From Panagrolaimus kolymaensis (Eukaryota; Nematoda; Chromadorea; Rhabditida; Panagrolaimidae): DNA of 64,000 bases. The position numbers were made by a program, and so were the translations under genes. The stretch lies in NCBI GenBank assembly GCA_028622995.1, contig JAJQJQ010000031.1, forward strand, positions 744,001 to 808,000, in the 5' to 3' direction. The notes under the pieces were generated by a model that made no database searches, had not been told where the DNA came from, and saw only the letters and a program-made list of their open reading frames with translations. Positions 46,253 to 59,200 of this stretch are shown here, one piece after another. The stretch's first letter is position 1; every line of letters begins with the position of its first letter.

Positions 46253-49200
46253 AGGATATGAATATTTTTTAATTCGAAGATTTCTCAGCAATGTATTTGG
46301 GTAAAATAAAACCTTTGAAGAAATGAAAAAAAGTCAAAAAGCATTGTATTATTTTTTACTTGACACTATAAAGTAATTAAAAAAAACTGATAAGAATACT
46401 GTATAATTCCAAAAAAATTGCGTACTTTTTTCCTTAAGCTTTTTGGTAATTGTTCCAAGTGAAAAAATCAATTGAAAAAAAAGTACTGAATTAAAATTTA
46501 AACAAAAAATGTATTGGTTTTTTTATTTTTTTGGGTCTATTTTAAACCGAAGCTCCCTGGTTTGTTGATATATTATTATTTATTTTTATTTTCTATAAAA
46601 AATATTAAATTTCATTGCTCCCCAAACATACACTTTAAAAAAAATTTAGGCTATTTTTTAAAGTAAATATTTTTCAAACAAAACAATTTTTATTAACTCT
46701 TTCCCTGTGTTCAAGGTTCCATTATTTATTTTTGTTTTTGCTTTATTTTTTTGTGTTCACGTTTTTTTACTTTCTACGTGGCCCAACCAAAAACGAACAT
46801 AGCCATGTGCACATTTTCCTGCATCACACGTCTTCGTTGTCGTCAACCACCAACAACATAGCAATTTTCTCTTTTTCATCTCGTTGGCTCGTTGCCAAAG
46901 GCATTTATTTAGTTAGTTTTTTAGAACATTAAAAAACATCACCACCCAGGAAAAATGAAAGAAAGAAAAATTGAACATCAACAACAAAAAAATTCGAAGA
47001 CAAAAATGAAAAAAAAAGAACTACTTTTATTTTTTTTAACCGCAACAACCAAGCAGCCTTCAACCCTCCTTTTTCTCTTCTTCGTTCACTCGTCGCCTAA
47101 TACTTAAAGCTTTTATTTTTCTTCACCTCAGCCATCAACCACCATCATCATGTGAATCTCTATTTATTTATTTATTGCTAGTCTCTGTTTTCAATTTTTT
47201 TTAGTTGTGTTCGTTTTTTTCTTCTTTCGTTTTTTTCATTTTTTTTAACAAACGGCTCAGGGTAGCAGTCAGGCCAGCCACAATCATCATCATCGTCACC
47301 CTCGTCCCTGTCTTTTTATATATTTTTTTCTCCCTCACTTAAAAAAAGACAATTTTTTTAATGTTCCTTCCGCGCTTTATTTTTATTTTTTCGTTGTTCA
47401 ACCAGCCCGGCCTAAAGCCAAACAACTCGAGGAGCACATGCAATGGAATGGGGAATGGAAATTGCAACAAACACACACAAAGCAAGCAAGGCAGCTTTGC
47501 AGTTTTTTGTCGTCGTTTTTTTTTGACAATTTCACTATCATCAGTTTTTTTTAGACACCAAGCAACTAACCAACCAGCTGGCTGGCTGGGCTGACTGAAT
47601 GCTAGTCCCCGAGTTTTTTTCTTTCTCCCTTCAATCTTTTTTTAAATATACATAGTTTTTTTCTTTCCCTATACTTCCTGACTGACGATTGCCTGCCTCG
47701 AAGCCAGCAGCAATTTTGAGCAGAGCGTTTTTTATTCTGATATGCGAAGGAGAAAAAATAAGAAGAAGGAAAAAAAGAGGACGTTGCTTTTCTTTGCGTT
47801 CAATTTATTCGTTCGCATGTTCGGTTTTTTTTTTCTTCTTTGGGTGGTGTTAAAAATACACGCAACTGCGTGTGCGTCTTTTTTTTCTATGCTCTGCAAG
47901 CAAAGTAAAAAAAATGTATAAAAAAAGAAGCCGGTTACGACGACGACGACTTCACTCCCAGGCAATCTGGCTGGCGGCTATGCGACGTTGTCTTTTTTTT
48001 ATTCTGCGTGAAGGGAAAAAAAAGAGAAAGAAAAAAGGCTCTCTTTTTTTATTTCCAGCCTCGTCGCCATCGTTGCAACAGCGTTTCTCTATCTCTTTTT
48101 TTTTTGCCTTAAAAAACTCGCTGCCGCTTTTTTTATAATTTCAAAAAAAAACGGATGGGAGACTTAGCTGACTCAATGGCCAGTGTTCAGAAGATGCAAA
48201 AAAAAAGATGAAGACAAGGAAAAAAACATAGTCATATGGCATTTAAAAAAAACAAGCTAAAAAGAAGCAGCAGCAAATTTGAAGAAAAAAATAAGGCAAA
48301 AATTTATTTTTTTAAACATTTTTTAGTAAAGTAAAAATTATAAAATTATTTATTTCATAAGCCGCAAAAGAGACGAGAAAATATAAAATTGATAGAACAG
48401 GATAAAGTAGTTAATAGCTATTATAAAAAAAGAAGGAAGGAAAACAAAAGATCATAGCTCAGAGAAAAAAAAGATAAATTCGAAATATAAATTCCGGTTA
48501 TATATGGCTTAAAATTTTTTAATAAATGAATGTTGTTCGAGCCTCTATCGACTCAATTTTCTAGCTAGCTGAATGCACAATAATTTTGACGTCTGCGATT
48601 TGGAATGATTGTTCACAAATTTTTTTTTGTTACAAAATCCATGAAATAATAAAAAACATTGTTTTTGATGTACAATTATTTTTAGTGTATATTTCTACTA
48701 TCTTTTTTTTCTTCTTTGCTTTGTTTTTTTTTTACTCAGTTTTTTTGTTTAAAAAACTTTGTTCAATCATTTTTTTTGTTTGACTTTTGTCAAAATTCCC
48801 TGTAGACTTATTTATTATTTTACAGTCTCTTTTTTTTCTTTTTCTTTTTTTGTTTGACAAATTATTTTACATTTTCTTTGTTTTTGGCGGGAAAAAAATA
48901 AAATATATGTCCCTTAACTTTAACTTTATTTTTTTTTATGCTTTCGCGCTTCTTTTTTTTAAATTTTTTTCTGCAGTCCGAAGGCCACATTTTTTTTGAC
49001 AACGAAACAACATTGAAAAAAAACGTTGCATCTCTTCTTTTTTTTTATTGCCAACGTCCATCATCATGTCATTCGTAGATACGATGTTGTTATTGTCCGG
49101 CATTTTGTCTTCCTTCGTTGTCCTGTCCTGTGTCCGCTTTTCTTTTTCTTTTTCTTTTTTTACACGCGTTCTTTAACGATTTTTTTTTTCACCAACATTT

Positions 49201-50253
49201 CAACAAAAAAAAAAATGAAATTTTTTTTTCTTACATACACTCTTTTTTTTTTCAGTCGTGTTCGACTCGCTTTACTACTACTGCGGACACAAGCAGTCAA
49301 AGCAACAAAAAAAAACGAGTCGGACTGCGTTCCCCCCCATAGGGGTTCCAGCCGCTGCATCCAACCAAAGAAGACAAAACAACCGATCGCCTGCTTCCTT
49401 TGCGCGCTCGTTTTTTTTCTTCTTCTTCACAACTGAAAAATAAAAAAACTGGCAACAGCAGCATTCAAATAAAGAAAGAAGGAAAAAAACTTTGTTAAAA
49501 AAACGAAATAAAAGAAGGAGGAGCTCTTATATATTTTTTGTGTTGTCGTCGTCCTTCCTGCTCCTAGACGGCTGGCTATATACAACAACGACTACTATTT
49601 TGCTATTGCTATTACACGGAAAGAAGGACACGTTCTTTTCTGTACCAGCCGCTTTTTTTTTGTGATACACACAAATTTAACAGTGTGTGTAGTGAATTGG
49701 TTTTTTTTAAATTCTGGTTGCGTTATATTTTTTTTCTTCCTTACGGCAGCCAACAACCAACAACCCAACTCAACTAAAGAACGTCCAGCCGCCAGCCGAT
49801 ACATATTCGTTTTTTTACATTATTTTTTTGCCATCGTAACGCCGACGAAGACAACAACCAAACGACATATTTATTCGAGGGTCGGTGTCGATTTTTTTGT
49901 TTTGTTTTTGGTGTTTCGAAGTCGACGGCTTCCACTTGGGCGACGTCTCTAATCATTCCGCCAATAAATATTATACTGTGCTAGATCCCTAAAAAGAAGC
50001 TTAATTTTTTACAAGAAAATATTTGTATTATTATTGATTGTTAGCAGAAAACAACAACAACTACAAATTAGCTGATTTTCTTCCAAATCTATACAACCGC
50101 TTCCCCCTACCTCCTCATTTTCTCCCAGTTACCGTGGGCAGAAAAATATCCGAAATTATTCTCGCAAAAAAAAAATATATTCAAAATTAAGAAAATTACG
50201 GCTTCAAAAAAATCCTCAAAAAATTTTGACGTTCGCTGATTTTTATTAATTAA
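46253..50253. other. T-rich region upstream of lin-14
   Basis: About 4 kb with no supported exon. The + strand is strongly T/pyrimidine-rich with many short ORFs of low complexity, like the lin-14 introns. It probably holds the lin-14 promoter and untranslated leader sequence. Confidence 0.45.
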
Positions 50254-50268
50254 ATTATTTTAACTCTC

Positions 50269-53200
50269 TTGGATTCTATATTAAATTTACGTGAAAGTGC
50301 AGCTGCGGCGCCTAACAACGGCGCAGCAGCCCAAGCTGCAGCTACGGCGTCATCATCGTCGCCGTCTGATTCTACGACTGCCGCTGCTGTAAATGCTGTG
50401 ATTGCTGCAGCTTCAATAAATCCACAAATTTATGCTATGCTTACCAATCATCATCATCAACAACAACAGCAACAAGCTGCTGCAGCAATACAGTGGCAGG
50501 TTAGTTGACTTAAAAAGAATTTATATAAAAAAACTTAATTTTTAAATTAAAAAAAGACTTTCAATCAATTGACTTTAATTTTTATGCCTATTTTTTTAAA
50601 CAAAGCTTCCTCTTTATTTTTTTTCTCTCTGAAATAAAAAATGTATATTTTTATTCGTTCATTTTTTTCTTTGAAATATAGGAAGCTCACGAGAAAAAAA
50701 AATTCTTCTCCCCTCTTTATTTTTTTTGGTCATGTGTAGTAGTTTAGTTTTAGTTAGTTTTATTTTAGTAGTAGCTTTTTTTCATTTTTCTATTTTTTTT
50801 ATATTCTCTTTCTCGTTGGTGGTTGTGTTCGTCCGAGAACGCCACTCTCACTCTACCACCTATAACTACCACGTTCTCATTTATTTATTTTTTATATATA
50901 TTTTTTTATTTATTATTATTATGCTGTTGGCGACCGAGAGAGGAACCCGGCTATTTTTTTTAATACATAATATTGTTACGTATAAAATGGATCATCATCA
51001 ATAAAAAAAAATAATAATATAAATATAAATATGAATATAAGCAAGTTTTTGAGGCATCAAAAAAACTTTCATCCATCCGGTTTTTTTTTTCGGCGGCAAA
51101 GCAGCAAATTGCAGGTTTTTTATGCAAATCAATTTTATTATATTATTACTTCATTTTTGTTTGTTTGTTTATTTATTTGTTTTTGTTTTCACTTTTATTA
51201 TTTTTATATTTTCGTAATAGTATTATCAAAGCTGCCGCGTAATAACATTCTCTTTTCTTTCCATCGCCCAGAACCCCAGAGAGATAGAAAAAAATTGAAC
51301 ACGACTAATTGTTACTATTTTTTTTTGTGGTTGCTTTTTATCCATTTTTTTTGACGCTTCAAAGTTTTGTTTTCATTTTTTTGTTGAAATCTTCTTTTTA
51401 ACGACTGACTACTACCAATGGCTTTTTTAAAGCTCGCGTCATTTTTCTCTCTCTCTCTCTCTCTTCTCTTTCATCTTCTTCCCTTTTATGGATGAATGAA
51501 GAAGAACTCGATTTATGATTCCTTCTCTCTTTTTTGACTTTGATGATGATGACAAGTTTTTTTGTTGTTGAAATCGAACCTAAAAAAATTTGCACATGCT
51601 TTTCTCTTCTTTTTTCTGTCTTCTTTTATTTTCGAAGAAAAAGTTATTTTAACTTTTTTTGTTTCATTGAAAATTTTAACGTTCATTATTTTTAACTTTG
51701 AACAATGAAAATTTTGAAGAAGAAAAAAATAAAGATCGTTGTTTTAAACGCTGCCCAGATGGCCATTGTCATCGCGCGAAATTTTTTTTGTACTTAGCTG
51801 TATGTATTTAAAAATGGCGTTAAAATTTTTTTTATGTTTTAGATTTAAACGGATGGAAAAAAAATTAAAACTCGTCCTTGTGTATTTGCGATCACATAAA
51901 AAAAATCATTCATTCATTTTTTTCCTTTGCGTAACAACAGCCTTCTGCGGCCGGCTGTGGGTAGAAGAAGTTGGAGCAGCAGCGGCCGCCGTCTGTGATG
52001 GTAGTTCTTCTTCTCGGTTTCCAGTTTCCTCCACTTCTTTTTTGGTTTCTATGTTCCTTCGACGATAATTTCTTTCCATTCTTATTTTTATTTTTTCGAA
52101 CACGTTATGTGGCGTGAAACTTTTTCAAAATAAAAAAAATTGCAAAAAAAAAGAGCGTCTTATGAATGCATATGTATTGTTAAAGAAGTAGTATTAGGAG
52201 CCGTTGGAGAAATGTAAAGGAGACGACGACATTCACAACAACAAAGAAGAAGGGAAGAAAAAATACATAAAATTTCTTAAATGACTTCATTTTAAGTTTT
52301 TTGGTTGAAAAAAGCGATGCATTATTTTAATTAACGAAAAAAAGTAATAATTAGACACCCCTATTTTTTTTTTAAACTACAAAGTAAATCCAAGCTTCTT
52401 TTTTTTAACTTTATATTTTTTTATTGATTTTTTATGTGTGTGTAATGGAATTTTTTTGTGCTCATGCATATGCACATGGTGGATGGAGGTGCAGTTGTTG
52501 TTAGATGATCAAGGAAGAATCGTCGTCGAATCTAACTAAGAATGGGAACGCATTCGAATGAATTGCATGAAAATGAGAGAGAGATGCTTTTTTTTCTTTG
52601 TTGTTTGAGATAGTGGAGGAAAAAAGCTGCTGCACCAACAAGCAGCAAGCGAGCAAGTAAAAAAATTGTGCGCACAAACATTCATATTTTTTTTCGTGTT
52701 AGCATTAACAAGAAAAAAATCAAAATAAACAATGATTTTTTTATTTTTATTTTTGAGGCAACGACAGCAAGGAAGGAAGGGAGCCTGCGGCTGTGTCGAT
52801 GATTCCAGACAAACACCACCACCAATAACATTGAAAAAGTCTTGGGTAAAAAAATAAATAGCAGCAACAGCATTCTCATGAACGAAAATAAACAAGAAAA
52901 AAAATATAGCAGCAAACAAGCAAGCGATCAAAGAAGTCCTTCGTCGTTGTTTTTGTTTCTGTCATCGTTTGAACGCGGGACACATGCAAAAAAAAAAAAA
53001 AAAAAATAGAAGAGTTAAGAGTAAAGTAGTTGGTTTTTTATTTTTCTTGCTGGCAGTCACCCAATAGAAAAACAAAACAAAAAAAATACGTCCGGGAGGC
53101 CTTAGAAAAAAAAAGAAGGGGGGTTTTAACAACGACAAAAACAACCAACCAAACAACTAACAACAACGCGAGCGAGAGTCATCTCTAGTCATGAGATGAA

Positions 53201-56200
53201 TAGAGAATGAATGCGAATGCTGTGTTCTACTTTTTTATTTTTATTTTCATTTTTTTTTTGTTAGTTAATACATCATAACTTCTTTGCTCCTGCTTGCTTT
53301 CCAAATAAATTCATATATTTTTAAAAATACGCGCAAACAAACGAGAGAAAAAAAAGTGAACATAAAAATATTAAATAAAAAAAGTTAATTTTTTGATATT
53401 TTTTTTGCCCATTTTTTTATTTATTTTTGGCTTTTGATTTTCCTAAAAAAAACTCCTAAAAAAAGTCATAAGTTTTCGTTCGCCTTGTTCGGTAAATGAG
53501 AACACGCGTTCACGGGACCACCTCGATTGTTTTTTAGAATTTTTGTTTTTTATCTTTAAAAAATATAAAAAAAGCTGTTATTGATGAGCCTCATTTTCTT
53601 GTTTATTTCATACTCTTTTTGAGTAATTTCGAACGCCATCGATCTAATCTTTAAAAACATTCTCTTTTTTTTTTAATATTCTTTGCTATCTCCATATTCC
53701 AATCTTGCAACAACACAAAAATTGTAAAACGTGAATTAATTAATTTCATAAGTAAAAGTTGATGAAAAATGATGCTTTTGCCTTCTTTTTTTTGTTTTGT
53801 TATTATACTTTTTTTGTTTCTTATTGTTTTGCATTCTTTTGTTCAAAAAGAAAAAAGTTTTCTTTCTGATTTATTATTTTCTTATTTTTTTTGCATTAAA
53901 AAAAGAAAAAGAATAAAATAGTAATTTTAAAGAGTAATATGTATCAGAAAAAAATATTTAATGGAAAAATCCTTTCTTTTCTTATTTTTTCTTATTGTTT
54001 TTTTGTTATTATTTTTTGTTTGGTTTTTCCTTTTTCTTTTTCCCATTCTTTATTCTTTGGGCTTGGCTCGACTTCATTTTTTTCCATGTTTCATTGCGAG
54101 GGAGTCTATTATCTAACAATATTATCATTGATAAGCGCCATGGATTGAATAGCTTCAATTATGGCCACCTTTTTATTTTACATTACCCATTAATGTCAAT
54201 GAAGAAATTCGAGCAGCTTCAATTTTTTTTTTACTTCATTGTTTCTTAGATTATTTGTTTCCTTCGCTCATTATCTTTACTTTTTTCTTTTTAAAAGTTT
54301 AACACAATGTTCAAAATTTTCTGTTTTCTCATTTATTTTATTTTTTTGCTGCACTTTTGTGTTTTTTGTTTTTGCTTGCTTTTTGCTTTCCGTTCACTGA
54401 CAATAGCGACGACGACGACGACAATCACTGAATAACTTTGCTGCAGTTTGTCGAGAAAAAAAGAAAGAACAATTGTATGTTCAAGAAAAAATAGAAACAA
54501 CAGGAAAGAAAGAAAGAAAAAAGTAAAAAGAAGCTACTAAACGCCACCAAAAAAAATATATATATATTTTTTTAAAGCATGAGCAGCCAGCCTAGCCTAG
54601 CAGCAATTACAAAGTTATAAGTATACATGTTCAAGCAAGAAGCTTAGTTTTATGTAATTATTAAAAAAGCAAAAAAAACAAGAGCAGCAAAAATTTAATA
54701 AAAAAACAGCAAAAAAACGCGTTCAGTCATAACTTTTTAATTGCTTCGTACTTTTCTTTTTATTTTATTTTTAAAATTTTTTTTATTTGTTTTAAATTTA
54801 TGTCTATTCTTTTTATTATTTTTTTTTGCTGCTGTTAAGATGGATATTTTTAACACATTTTTTTTCTTCTGAGCTATTTGAAAAGCAAAAAATAGAATTG
54901 AAAAAGCTTAATCAAAATTAGGAGAGAAACAGCCGCTATTATTTGTTTTTTCTTTTGTGTTTGGTTCCTTGATTTTTTTCAGTTTTTTTATTTTAGTCTT
55001 CTCTCACTTGTGGCCACAAAGAGAAATTTAAATCAACCACAAAAATTTTTTGAATCATTTCCTCTCTTCTTTTTTTTTTTGGTTTCTCCGTGTTCCTAGT
55101 TTTCGTAAAGTCACGTTCATAAATATTTTCATGGGTGTGGCGTTCCAAAAAAAAACTAGAGCTGCTTTATTTATATTTTTTATTATTTTTTTATGTCGAG
55201 AATTAAATGAATGATTATCTATTTATCTTTCCCTGTTGCAAAAAAAAACAGGGAGTTGATCTTTAATTCAATGATTAATATGTTAACCGTTCTGAATTTT
55301 TTGTTTATGAAAAAAAGCAATAAAACTTTCATCATTTAAAAAATACTAAAAACTTTTTAATATATTTAGTATAAAAAAAAAGAAAGAGAGGAGACACGAG
55401 AAATGGAAATAGAAACTTGAATGCAATATTTCATTCAACCGGTCGGTCTGGCTCTTTAATAAAAAATTTTTTTGTTAAAAAATTGTTTATGAATAAAAAA
55501 TGTTTATTTATGAGCAAACAAATTAATCTTAACCTTTTTGGGCAATGTTTTTTTTGAGTAGTTGGTGGTCTAGGCGCATTCCATTCCATATTATCGAACT
55601 TTTTAATGAACACTTTTTTTCATAATAATCCATCATCAGATTCATTTTTTGCTTCTTATTTATTTTTCTATTTCTCTGCGAAATTAAAAAAAAAATTATC
55701 AAATAATTTTTTCTTTTCTTTTTTTGGTGAAAACCGATCACGACCTTCATTCATTTATTCATTCAAGGCAAGAAAAGAAGGAAGACATCAAAAAAATAAA
55801 AAAGCAATTCATTAAAATTCTTAATTCTAAACAAACTTCTTTTTTTTCTTGTCGTCGGTTTTCTTTTTTTCTTTTTTATAGTAAAAAAAAACAGTAACAC
55901 TTTGAACTTTTACGATTTCCGGAGATTCTATATTTTTCGTTCTTAAATTTTTATCATCCTCGAGAGAGCAGACGATACATTGGAAATTTTGATAATTAAA
56001 ATAAGATTTATTATATTTTTTCATTATTTCTTTGTTTGTTTTTTCCTTTTCATCGACAACTTTTTTTTATCTTTCCAAAACCCACAGAAGCTAAATCACT
56101 TTGAACAAAAAAAAATAGCTATCGGCAATTTTAAAATCAAGGAAAAACTTTTGATCGTTAAAAATTATTTATTTTCTATGTTTTTTAATGCGTTTTTTAT

Positions 56201-59200
56201 TCAAAGCAAAAAAAAAATGAAATAAAAATTCATAACTTTTTTTTATATCTTTTATCTGTTTTTTCAGCAACAACAGCAGCATCGTTCCAATAATAATTCT
56301 TCATCAAATAATCATCAGCATCAGCAGCCTTATGCATCAAGTAACGATCGCCAAAATCATATTCAACAACAACAGATGATTGCAGCCGCTACTAATCCAG
56401 CGACCATAGCCGCCGCAGCAGCCACAGCAGCAGCAGCAATGCAAAATTTTCATCACAACAATAATTTAAATAATAATTCCAATAATAACCAAAATAATGG
56501 TTCATCATGTTCAAGTTGTAGAGAGCTAAAGCGGTGAGTTTTATAAATTTTGTATACTTTTTCTTTTGAAATCTGATTTTCTTGTTAAGAGTCTCAAGAG
56601 ATTTCTTGTAGCGAACAAATTTATAATTATTATTTTTGCATATTTTTAAAGCTTTTTTTTGCAGAAAAGTTTTTTATGAACTCTTTGAACAGTAATTAAC
56701 TATAAATCACTCTTTGTTACCTAACATAAATTATTTATTACTAAATTGTATAATTTTTTTTTCGCTTCAAGACTCCCTTGAGATTTTTTTCCGTCCATGA
56801 GCATTATAACTTTTTTTTTCAAAGGTGCTCATTAAGCTTTTTTTAATGTTCCATTCTTTAGTGTTTTTCTTTTATTTTTTCAGCATTTTCTGTTATCTTT
56901 TTTTTATGCAACGGAATTTTTTTTGCTTTCCCAAAATCACATCACATGATAAAATTTGTGTTCTCAAAACATTAATTTGGAAATATGCCAGAAAAGTTTT
57001 TCAACTATTATTTTTTTCATTAAGCTTTGTTCTTTCTTTCCTTCCTTCCTTCTTAAAGCCATTGTTTTGTTGACATTTTTTATTTTACATTTTCTTATCA
57101 AATTTTTTCTTTTTTTTGCTTACCCCACTTTTTTTGTGTTGGATAATACCTTTTTCCGTCGTTGCACTAATGACCTCCTAAAATGAAAAATAAAAAAAAC
57201 TTCGAACGGCCCGAAGTTAACTTTTTATTCTTTTTGATGATGTTCACGCAGACGCCCAAAAAAATAAATTTTTATAAGGTCCATGTCACTTTAATTTTTT
57301 TCACCCTTAAATCATCCGATCATTCTCTTTTTTCTTGTTGCTTGAATCGAGTTTATATTTTTTATTTTTTTTTATCGTTCTCGGCTTCCTTTTTTCTTCT
57401 TGAACAAAAATATTTATTTGAAAAGAATTTTTCATATTTACCATATATTTTTTACCCGCGTTCAAAGAACAGCCGTCGAACACGGTCGTCGTCGTCGACG
57501 GTAAATAAATAAATGGAGCGAACATACATACGTACGTGCAATTTGGGTTTTACTATTTATTAACTTTTTTAGTTTAAAATTTAAAAGTACAAAGTTTTTA
57601 AAAAAAGTCTAAGAGTTTTCTTTTTTATATCTTTTCTTATTTTTTGCATTGGCGCTAATTTTTACTTTATCTTTCCTTCCTTTTTTTTTGCAAAAAGTTA
57701 ACACACAGCTCTAAAAAAGCATATTTTTTTATAAGTGCCTTTATTTTCTTGAGTCTGGGCTTTAGCTTTCTTTATAAGCGTTTTTTTGAACACTTCTCTT
57801 CCTTCCTTTTTTTCTATTTATGAAAAAAAAAAAAAGTGAAAATGCAGCAAAAAAAAAACGAACAAAAAATTCAGGCTTTTAAAAGAGAAGCATGCATCCG
57901 ACCGACCGACCGACCGACGAACGAATGAGGAGTGAAATCTGAAGCTAGCATCCTTTTTTTGCTATTTACGAACAAAAAAAACGTGAGCAGCAGCAATTAG
58001 CATTTTGCTTTCATCTCAAATTCCTCTTTTCTTTTTATTTTCGTTATTCCATAGTTCCAAAATGCAACCAACAACGTGAAAAACGAAAGAAAAAAAACTA
58101 GGCGGAGTTATAAATGTGTAAACTTTCGAACGGTTTTTTTTGTTCCTATGTTTCAGACAGCAAGCAGCAACCATAGGCCAAAATGCGATTCACGTCTGTC
58201 TATGCATGCTTAGAGAATGCATGTTCAATTTCGTAATGCTAAAAAAAATTTATTTTATTTTAGTTCTTTGTTTTATTTATAATATTTTTCCGTAGACGGG
58301 TGTTTAACACTTTTCTTAAATGAATGAATGAAATAAAGAAACGCCTTTTTCCTTTTTAGAGGTTGCTCTTCTAAAATAAAAAAATAGGTAAAAAAGCAGC
58401 TTTGTTCAATAAAAAAAAGAAAAGCTTTTGCATGCGTTTTTGATTATTTTTTTATTATTTTATTTTTTCTGCAAATTTTTTTTGTTCGTTTTCTTCGTTT
58501 TTTTTGGAATAAAAAAATAGTTCTTCAAAAAAAAGAAGAAATTATATTTCCTTATTATTTTTTTGCAATTTTTTTACACGTTTATTTTAATTCATGGAAG
58601 TAAAAAAGGGTTTGCAAAAGCAAAAAAAAAAGTAAGAAAAGAGTCGCGTGTTTTTTGACGTTTTTTATTTATTTGATAAATTGGAACACTGACTGATGTA
58701 TGTTTTTTTTTGAGTAATTAGTTGATGACCGCTTTTTTTTCTTTCTTCATTTTTATTTCAAATGCTCATCATTTTTTTTTTGGGATGGGTGATGATTTTT
58801 TTAGAGGAGGTCTCATTATTTCCGTTCCCAATAAAAAAAAATTAAAAATGAATATTTATATTGACTTTTTTGGGCTTGTGTTTGTGTTTGATGTTCACAT
58901 TATTTAATCGCTTTCATTCTTTTTCTTTTTTTTCTTCAGGAATATTACACTTATATTTTTTTTGAACACAAAAAAACTGTTCTTTTGGTGGTCTCTATTT
59001 TTTTAAAAAGTTTTTGTTAAAAAAACTTTTTGCTCTTTTGCATTTTAATTTTCACTTAACTTTTTTTTATGATGTTCCTATAAAAAACCAAAGGATTAAC
59101 TAAAATCAACTTTTACTTTGGACAATAAAATAATATCATCATTCTCGTTCGAATTTTTTTTAAATATAAAAACCGATTTATTTTTTTGGTCGAATTTTTT

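Noticed and set aside
47256..47262. CTCAGGG motif upstream of lin-14
   Set aside because: It matches the lin-4 seed but lies upstream of the gene, not in a 3' UTR; likely chance.
47361..49960. Many frames with FFFF and basic stretches upstream of lin-14
   Set aside because: They follow pyrimidine runs on one strand and have no consistent exon borders; judged non-coding.
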